64,000 nt of DNA. Origin: Acheta domesticus (lineage: Eukaryota; Arthropoda; Insecta; Orthoptera; Gryllidae). The notes under the pieces were generated by a model that was not told the DNA's origin, ran no database searches, and worked only from the letters and a program-made list of their open reading frames with translations. The stretch lies in NCBI GenBank assembly GCA_031308135.1, contig JAHLJT010000631.1:219686422-219750421 (forward strand), in the 5' to 3' direction. How positions within the stretch are numbered: the first letter of the stretch is position 1; every line of letters starts with the position of its first letter. The translations under genes and the position numbers were made by a program. This document shows positions 56,641 through 64,000 of this stretch, piece after piece.

Positions 56641-58260
56641 TACTTTCCCGTATACGAACGTATACACGGAGTAATATACGTGGTATAGGGAAAGTTATGT
56701 AATGCTGCGCGAAAAAATTGCCAATTTTCGGCCCCAAAAAAATTAATTGCCGGGCCGTGAAAACGAATAAGTGGATAAAACCAGTTGCTAAATTAAGAAA
56801 AAAAATCCTCTAAGGCGTGGTATAGCCAGAAACCCTTTTCTCTAGGTCCTTGATACCGAAAACCCAATTGAAAGGAAAACGTCCGTCTGTCCGTCCGTCC
56901 GTCCGTCCGACCGTCTGTCCGTCTGTGAACACTGCTAGCGCCTAAACCATACGTACGATTTCTTCCAAAATAGATATTCCCCAGTCGATCTGATTCTAGT
57001 CAAAGCTTTGAGATTTTGAAAAAAATTCTTCAAAATTTGGGGGTACTTTATATCAAGCCCCCCGGGGATTTTCAACATTTTCTCAAAAACGGCTCCAAAT
57101 TTTTTCTTTAAATTTCGATAAATATGAATAGAGCAAAATACACTTATTAACATGGCATAGGTCCGATTTTCACGTACAACTCGGAATTTTCGAAAATTGT
57201 GAAAGTTTGACTTTTTTTCGGCGTCTTTCTCCAGCTACAAAATTGAAGATAGAGATTTTTTTCAAATAAAATTTGTTCTGCATATTGAGTTCTTTCATAA
57301 AGGTCATGTAAATGTTTCTCAAAATTTTAGTAGTTTTCGTGCAATATTTCGTGAAATATGTGCAACATTTAAAAATTACAAAAACAAGATTTTCTCAAAA
57401 ACGGCTCCAACTCTTTATTTAAACTTTTGGTATGGATAGTGTAAATTTACTCTATCAGATGACATAAAAGCCATATTGGTCTATCGGTTGGTTTTTTCAA
57501 AAACTACAAATACGTAATTTTTTTTACTTGTCTCTCATGTCGTTAATATTTACACTATCGGCGATTTTTTCACATTATTATATTTACGAGTGTATATGCT
57601 TTAAATAATGTCAAGTAATGTTTCTCGAAAACATTACCGTTTTCTGTGAAAAGTAGCTCAAATTTCGGCATTTTCAGAAATACTCAAACGCCATTTTCTC
57701 ATATCTGGCTGCAAATTTTTTCTTGAAACTTTTGTAACATAGTGATAATTACACTCTTTAATATGACGTAAAGTTTATTTTGAGTTATTTTTTGTTTTTT
57801 CAAAAATTATATAAATGTAATTTTTTTGAAAGATCTCTCACATCTTTAATATGCACATTACCAGCAATATGTAAACATTATTATATTTGTAAGTGTAAGT
57901 GCTTCAAATAACTTCAAATAAAGTATTTTGAAAACTCAAACATTTTCTGTGAAAATGAGGTTTAAATTTCGCATTTTTAGTAGTGCTAAAACGCCATTTT
58001 CTCTTAAACGGCACATTTTTTTTTAAAGAAAATTGCCATTTACGGCTAGGTTTTTGTGTTCTTTAATATTCTTAAATTAATTTTTCATTCTACCAATAGG
58101 AAACCGAAAAATTAAAAAAAATGACAAAAAAATGTACCTTTGGCGTTGATAGATGGTAGCTGGCAGAAAGAGTATGTGGCAATGCCGAAAAGCTAGCGAA
58201 GACCCAAGAAAATAGAAAACTAATACGGGAAAGTCTGTGCAATTCTGTAGCACCACTAGT
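56641..58260 (-). repeat. Repeat A, complete inverted copy nested in another copy
   Basis: Starts TACTTTCCCGTATACG and ends GCAATTCTGTAGCACCACTA. The TTTTCTC unit boundaries are at 57077, 57389, 57693 and 57996 (spacings 312, 304, 303). The short CCGTCTGTCCGTCCGTCCG run is longest in this copy (56881-56935). This nested copy fixes both ends of the element, about 1.62 kb. Confidence 0.9.
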
Positions 58261-59702
58261 TTGATATTTTCTTTGTTTTTCGTTTTTAATGTTAGAACGT
58301 AAATATTAATTTTAGAATATTAAAGAACAGTCAAACCTCGTTCTCAATGGCAATTTACTTCGAAAAACTTGGAGCAGTTTTTAAAGACATTGCGTTTAAG
58401 CGCTACTAGAACAACGAAAATTGAAGCTCTTTTCCACTAAAGGTTTTTTCGAAACACTTCATTTGAAGTCATTTAAAGCACTTGAACCGACAAATACAAT
58501 ATTGTTTACAAATTGCTGGTAATGTGCGCATTAATGGTTTGATAGATCTTTCAAAACAATTACATTTATGTAATCTTTGAAAAACCAAAATGTACTCCAA
58601 ATTGAACTTAACGTCATTTTAAGAGTACAATTAGCACTATCTGTTGCAATAGTTTGAAGAAACAATTTTCAGCCATTTACGAGAAAATGGCGTTTGACCG
58701 TTTCTGAAAAGGCGGAATGTTGAACTAGTTTTCACAGAAAACTCTTGAGTTCTCGAGAAACTTTATAGGATATTATTTATAGCACATGTTCTCGTAAATT
58801 TCATAATGTGAAAAATTTCCGCAAATGTAAATATTACCGACAGAGACAGGTAAAAAAATAACCTTTTTGTAATTTTTGAAAAAACAAACGAATAGAGCTA
58901 TATGGCGTTTATGTCATCTCGTAGAGTGTATTTAGTCCTAGCCCTTCGAAAAGTTTAGAGAAAGAATTTCTAACCATTTTTGAAACAATCTTATTTTAGT
59001 AATTCTTTAAAATAGCACATTTTGCATGCAATATTGCGCGAAAACTACTAAAATTTTCAAAAATGTACAGGACTTTAATGAAAGAACTGACTTTCGAGAA
59101 AAAATGTTATTTGAATCTCTATCTCCAATTTTCTAGTAGTAGGAAGACGCCGAAAAAAGTTTTTTTTTCAAGTTTCGAAAACTACGAGTTTTCAAATCAA
59201 CATGAGACCTACGCCATTCTTTTAAATAACTTTCAGACTATCCAAGTACAATATTTTGTCAAAATTGTTGGCGCAATTTTTTTGAAAATTTTGAAAATGT
59301 GCCAGGGGCTTCGTGTAAAATACCCCCAAAATTAAAATTTCGGTTTCAAATTCAAGGGCCACATGATCAGTCATCGATAGGGGAATATCAATTTTGAAGA
59401 AAATTGGCTCAACGGTTTAGTCTCTAGCGTTGATGACAGACGGACAGACAGATGGATGGATGAACAGACGTTTTGCTTTTCATTGGTTTTTCGGTATCAG
59501 GGACCCACAAAACAGGGATTTTGGCTGCAACACGGGGATTTTTTTCTTAATTTGGCAACTGGATTTATCCACTTTTTCGTTATCAGGGCCCGGCAGTGAA
59601 TCGTATATTTTCTTTCAATATCGAAATAGATATTCCGCAGCATTACACAACTTTCACTATACTACGTATGTTACTCCGTATATGTACGTGTACGAGAAAG
59701 TA
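58261..59702 (+). repeat. Repeat A, host copy, right part
   Basis: Resumes at the point equivalent to 15365-15375 of the reference copy (AATATTAATTTTAGAATATT...) and runs through the units to the palindromic end ACTACGTATGTTACTCC... ACGAGAAAGTAAA. Confidence 0.85.
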
Positions 59703-60052
59703 AAAAGAACGGAATAGAAACGTTGCTTTGCACTTTGCGAACCTGTTCATCGACGACGTTTTAATTGTAGAGATTTCTGTATTTTCGACACCAATCGGAA
59801 TTTTTCACATCAAAATCACACACACCTATAAATGAAGTCTCTTTGGAGCATCGCTGAGCGTATTTCCGTTACGACGATGTTCAAGGTTGTATTCTTGAGC
59901 AACGTATTAATCTAATAGCGGGAGTGGGGCAAGCGGAGGCGCAAAACATTTTTTCTGAAGAGTTTTCGTGTAAAGAGGTTTTTCAAAACCGTTTTCTTGG
60001 AGCTAGGGTAAGGTTAGCTGAATCTGGCATTCACTGTAGTTGCTTTGCGCAG
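59703..60052 (+). other. Intron 1 tail before locus D exon 2
   Basis: The frame of exon 2 stays open upstream to 59924, but the Mth-like homology and the acceptor place the exon start at 60053. A longer exon cannot be excluded. Confidence 0.5.
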
Positions 60053-60420
60053 GTGGAGCTGAACAGTGTTTCTGGTGGGCCAAACGAAACATTTTTGCTC
60101 CCGCCGGAGGATTTCTGTATGGACAAGATCACTCGAAAAGGGAAGCTCAAAATCGTCTTCCTGGCTTGTCCGTGCAAACACAAGAGATGCGTTCGCAAGT
60201 GCTGCGATAACAAGCGAATGCTCACCATTTCAGAAACTATCGCCATGAAGCAAGAAGCTCACTGCAACGATAAACTGCCGAAAGTCTTCACGTGGAAGGC
60301 ACCGTTCACAATCCTCACTTCTGGATCTAAGCGTAGCCAGGAGAACAAGACCTACGCCCGTCTACGAGGACCGTTTGCTGAGTGTCCGTTAGATCGGATG
60401 ATCGTAACGATTGAAATGAG
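60053..60420 (+). CDS. Methuselah-like GPCR, ectodomain exon 2, locus D
   Basis: The acceptor TGCTTTGCGCAG before 60053 gives phase 0, fitting exon 1. It encodes 122 codons plus two bases, ending at the donor ATGAG/gtatct. Residues 11-22 (NETFLLPPEDFC) and 36-51 (FLACPCKHKRCVRKCC) are followed by a third Cys at 71. The C-x-C-x4-C-x3-CC cluster is the core signature of Mth ectodomains. Two N-glycosylation sites (NET, NKT) are present. By family, this extracellular domain binds ligand ahead of the seven-helix bundle. The exon is GC-richer than its flanks and has no stops. Splice phase at the 3' end (two bases) matches exon 3 exactly: AG plus T makes Ser. Confidence 0.8.
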
Positions 60421-61017
60421 GTATCTACACGCTTACTTTTCTTTTATATCATTTACTTGCAACAATCTAAAAAGAACACAGAACCTTTTATTTCTCTGAT
60501 TCAAACTCTCTTTGCGTAATGACTTATCAGCAATTTCAACATTCTTCATAGACAATATACAAATTTTATTTGTCTCACCCCAATTTCTCACGAATTATTC
60601 TTGGTTTTCGAGGTCAAACTAAGCATTGTCTGCCTTAATACTTTAAAGAGGCTGGTAAAGGAAATTATATAACGCAATTTATCCAGATTTGTCTACTTCA
60701 ATTCAAGTCTCTCTTAATTTGCAGACGTGTGAAAAGTGATACAAAACGTAAAACCATGCAAAGCATCATCCAATGTAATAAACATTTTTCGTAAACTATG
60801 CGTTTTAAGTTTCCTAACTGAACTGTAAAACGCTCACACAATCATTTGATTGATCTTCACTTATGCACACATTTAATATATGCTCTAGTGAAAGAAAAAT
60901 GATGAAATGGAGAAATAAAACTGAGAGTGGCAGTGCAAAACTTCAATTCATGCCGGTGTTTATATATTTATACACCATCTCCAATTTTACATCAAAATTT
61001 TTTGTTGAAATTTTCAG
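60421..61017 (+). other. Locus D intron 2
   Basis: 597 bases, AT-rich, GTATCT donor and TTGAAATTTTCAG acceptor. Nothing else recognised. Confidence 0.75.
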
Positions 61018-61159
61018 TGACGTACTTAACAACAAACTTTTCACAAATGGAGTGCTGGTAGCTAATGTAACCGGGTCTCCATTCTCTCAAAGCCAATTCT
61101 GTGTGGACTATGGGAAGAAAATGAATAAAGAAGGTTACTTCGCCAAAGTCTGTGCAAAG
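61018..61159 (+). CDS. Methuselah-like GPCR, ectodomain exon 3, locus D
   Basis: Begins after AAATTTTCAG, completes the Ser codon, and reads DVLNNKLFTNGVLVANVTGS followed by SQFCVDYGKKMNKEGYFAK and VCAK, ending at AAAG/gtaaga in phase 0. This is the C-terminal Mth ectodomain module: L-x-NG-x-L ... FC-(V/L)-D ... A-x-VC. One N-glycosylation site (NVT). The transmembrane exons should follow beyond 61160; none was seen before the window ends at 64000, consistent with long introns in this genome. Confidence 0.8.
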
Positions 61160-62055
61160 GTAAGAGTTCCAAAGATTCCACCACTCGATATTACTCCCCA
61201 CTTCATTTTATTTCAAGCTATAGTTCCTTCTATTTTTTAATTACACAAGTTCCATTACACACCTAGGTAAGATTAATTTTTTTGCATTCTCGACACAGGG
61301 TTCACATTTTCATTTTTAGGTGGTTCCATATTTCCATTTAGATAATTGTAGCCAAATAAATATGACTTTTAATATGATTATGGAACCATTTCTAAGAAGT
61401 TTTGCCCTTTTCAATTCCATCGAGGTATTAGCACATATTATTCAGTACTACAGATGATTTTTTGAGATACTCAAATGAAGATTTTATTTATTTTTAAACA
61501 TAATAGTTATTTGTGATATGATCTGTAAAAAACGAATTGTTTTGCGGCTAGGAATTGTTGAGACAGAAAGTGATTAGGAAGTGTGCGATAGGAAGTGCCC
61601 GACAGGGCCAAATGGTTCAATCTGACGAACAAAATAAAATCACTTCGACTACGTGTGTCATATTATTTTTGAGACAGCCTTACTGACGTTTATTTTATTT
61701 TAATTCAAGTATGTAAAACACTTATGACACATGAAGGTAAGTAGTAGCTGATGTGGTCAGATGGGGGATCCATATCGATCCCTTGGTGGTCGATTAAGTT
61801 TTAAAGGAGTATTAAGATTAAGGAGTCGAATGGGGTTAATGGGCGAATATAAATTGGCCACTGGTTGGTATAATGGCAATGTCTGTATAATGAAGATGAC
61901 GATTCTGGTAATTACTCACAAATATTGATCAAGTTGATAATTGTTTCCTCATGCAAACCTAATTAGTGGTGCTACCAAACCACATACTTTCTCACATTGC
62001 TTCTAAATACTACGCAATATTATACTTCTATCTAAACCAGCTTAAGTGTTTTCAA
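61160..62055 (+). other. Locus D intron 3 (start), AT-rich
   Basis: No exon recognised. Confidence 0.5.
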
Positions 62056-62059
62056 CCAG

Positions 62060-62150
62060 CAATTTTTTTCCCGCTCCGAGACACGAACTCGGATCCTCAT
62101 ATTTAACTTGCTGGCACTCATATCAATAGACCACGTAAGCACCATGTGGG
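62060..62150 (-). mobile_element. tRNA-derived SINE head / tRNA-like pseudogene
   Basis: The minus strand reads TGGTCTATTGATATGAGTGC (A-box-like) and, about 30 bases later, CCGAGTTCGTGTCTCGG. The latter forms a T-arm-like stem-loop with a TTCG loop core (B-box-like). It is followed by AGCGGG and an A-run (plus-strand TTTTTTTCCC). No intact anticodon arm, so it is not a functional tRNA gene. Confidence 0.5.
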
Positions 62151-62369
62151 ACAAACTAGGGCACAGGAATGAAAAGGTAAATTCCTGATTCTTGAAAATA
62201 TCCCTTAACAATCAAATAGGCGTTAGAAACCCAAAACCTCCAGTCCGGTCAGACCGACCAGGAAATGTCAATTTTGGAGAATATCATTTGGAGGGTTAAG
62301 GTGCTACAGCTGTCCACAGTCGAACTGACAGCAGTTAGGTTGATAGGTTGGTTGATTCATTCTAATTAA

Positions 62370-62860
62370 GGGCACGCCAACGACTAAAATCATTCGTCCC
62401 GTAAGTGTAGTGCATGCATTTGCTCGGGAGGTAGCGTGTTTTCCCCCTTAGATGACTAAAATTTGGCGCCGACCTACCATCAATTAGCGGGGTTTTCTCC
62501 AGGCAGGTACTTCCCACCAGATGGGCATCACCCCAGCCGGGACTATCTCTAAGATCCCTACCGGTCCCCTGGCATATGTGGTAGTGTAATGAATGGAAAA
62601 ATGTTAGAATAGTACAAGGAATGGGAAGAAAAGATCGCGCGCGGTCCGTGACCCGTTTGGTAGAGTGCTGCCCCGGCATTCGGCTGGTGTTGATCAGAGA
62701 AACTACGGAAAGCTACCGATCAAACCAGTCAGCGGCTAGAATTCTCCTTAACGCAGCGACAGAATTCGACCTAGCTATCTGGTTAATGTCGAAACTATTG
62801 TCATCATCAGGACCTGAATCTGAGACCTCCCCGTCAGTTGCAGTTAATACCATATGTGAC
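62370..62860 (-). mobile_element. SINE-like repeat, copy 2
   Basis: Same ordered blocks as 8625-9135 (ATTCGTCCCGTAAGTGTA, TGGTAGTGTA, ACAAGGAATGGGAAG, GAAACTACGGAAAGCTAC). The B-box-like end is degraded (GGACCTGAATCTGAGACC). Confidence 0.55.
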
Positions 62861-63809
62861 ATCTCTCATCAACATGCCACTAAACCAAATGTTTCGAATA
62901 TTTTATTAAAGAAAAATACGACATTGTTCAGAGTGAGAAATAATGGCGCGGAGTCGCAAGAACATTTTCGTGTATTTATGACGCAACAATTGTCATTTTC
63001 CAAAGCAAAAGCAAAGCTAGCAAAATTTGAGCAGGTAGAGAGAAATAAACAAAAATATTTAGGGTTACGAGAAATCGATCATCATTAAGTTCAAAAACAA
63101 ACTTGTGACAAAATTAAAATTATTTTATTTTGGGTTTCGTAAGACAAATGACACCTTATGGAAGTAAGGGAGTAAATTAGAAAAAAATAAACAGAATAAG
63201 GACAGTTTACGACATTTAAAGATGTGAGAAGTACAGAAAAAAACAATTAATTTACGTGGAGAACACGAGTAAACGCTAGTTGGGTTAAGGAAGAAAATAT
63301 AATTTTCTTTATAGAACAATACGTGTGACAAAAGACGGGAAGAGACAGTGTTTGTTTTTTCGAACTCTCTAGTGGATGAAGGAAGGAATTTAGACAGAAG
63401 GCGTTAAAATCTGGTAGAGTACAATACCCAGTTAAAAGTAAACGTTAAATAATGCACATTGAAGGAGACTGATGAATGTCCACAGCCACGGTATAAATCA
63501 CTAACAAATGCTATTGAAAACCAAGATAACTGACGTTAGAATGGTTATGGTTCGCGCCCAGCTTCGTGAAGGCTTCAGAAAAGGAAGTACTTCGATTTCG
63601 ATTTTTTTGTTGTCATATTAGACGCTTATTAGAAGATCCAGTTGTGTTTTGGTATAAGAAAGAAAACATCATTTTCAAAGTAAAAATAGCATGGCCATGA
63701 TAAAAGAAAATGCGCGCTTGTGTGATTGAATATTCTTGAATGTTAATTTCTTGTGATGTAAATATGTATTTTTGTGTTTTTTCTTCCTTCAATGTTTCTT
63801 CTGAGAGCA
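62861..63809 (+). other. AT-rich intronic DNA
   Basis: Nothing recognised. The frame at 62621-63088 begins in the SINE-like copy and has no domain. Confidence 0.4.
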
Positions 63810-64000
63810 TTTTGAAAAAACAAAAGAATAGAGAAATATGGTGTTTATGTCGAATCATAGTGTACATTAGGCACTATGCTTACCAAAAGTTTAAAGGAAA
63901 AATTAGGAGCCGGTTTTTGAAAAATTCTTGTTTTTCTAATTTTTAAAAATTGCACATATTGCGCGCAATATTGAGCGAAAACTATTAAACTTTTCAAAAA
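63810..64000 (+). repeat. Repeat A, partial copy cut by the window end
   Basis: GTTTATGTCGAATCATAGTG, then AAAAATTAGGAGCCGGTTTT, then ATTGCGCGCAATATTGAGCG and AAAACTATTAAAC, which is the end of unit 2 into unit 3 of repeat A in plus order. Confidence 0.7.

Larger units (their letters stand above)
34436..60052 (+). other. First intron of locus D (about 25.6 kb), packed with mobile elements
   Basis: Both ends are in phase 0 (gtgagt donor; TGTAGTTGCTTTGCGCAG acceptor). The intron hosts many repeat A copies, a hAT MITE, a LINE copy, a hAT remnant and other repeats listed below. One or more small ectodomain exons could have been missed. Confidence 0.65.

Noticed and set aside
62060..62150. A functional tRNA gene on the minus strand
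   Set aside because: Has A- and T-arm-like parts but no proper anticodon arm or acceptor stem; fits a SINE head better.
62621..63088. A 155-codon plus-strand frame
   Set aside because: Begins within the SINE-like copy and runs into AT-rich DNA; no recognisable domain.

Overview
The window looks like part of a large, AT-rich, transposon-filled arthropod genome, most likely an insect. The evidence is spliced genes with GT/AG introns (one intron is about 25.6 kb), exons of Methuselah-like (Mth-like) G-protein-coupled receptors (an arthropod-rich receptor family), Jockey/I-type non-LTR retrotransposons, hAT and pogo-like DNA elements, and no bacterial gene organisation. A 100-base run of N at 22562-22661 marks an assembly gap.

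Genes. Three Mth-like receptor loci are visible. Locus B (minus strand) has three consecutive exons: TM4 (14806-14985), TM5 (12884-13061) and TM6-TM7-tail (11680-11983). Their splice phases agree, but a one-base shift sits in the TM4 exon. Locus C (plus strand) shows only a terminal TM6-TM7-tail exon (26304-26634), preceded by a 108-109 bp tandem array of extra copies of its 3' splice site and TM6-coding start (25578-26303). Locus D (plus strand) is the 5' part of a receptor: a signal-peptide exon (34211-34435), then ectodomain exons at 60053-60420 and 61018-61159, with the 7TM part expected beyond the window. A lone signal-peptide exon on the minus strand (5170-5279), in a GC-rich island, probably starts another secreted or membrane protein whose remaining exons lie to the left.

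Mobile DNA. The most abundant element is an apparently non-coding family, called repeat A here: about 1.4-1.6 kb, ten or more full or partial copies, one nested inside another, each built from four degenerate units of about 308 bp. Other elements are a frame-broken LINE (about 17930-22450) and a second broken copy (about 52980-55690, minus); an older LINE RT fragment (30990-32110); a hAT transposase remnant (55780-56515); a 913 bp non-autonomous hAT element with 8-bp target duplications (49079-49991); a pogo-like element with TA duplications (1147-2155); SINE-like copies (8625-9135, 62060-62150, 62370-62860); a MITE (46238-46473); a 17-bp minisatellite (9786-10200); and a 238-bp inverted repeat whose arms flank exon 1 of locus D.

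Most of the remaining sequence is AT-rich intergenic or intronic DNA in which I recognise nothing. Coordinates of repeat edges are approximate unless target duplications or splice sites are described.
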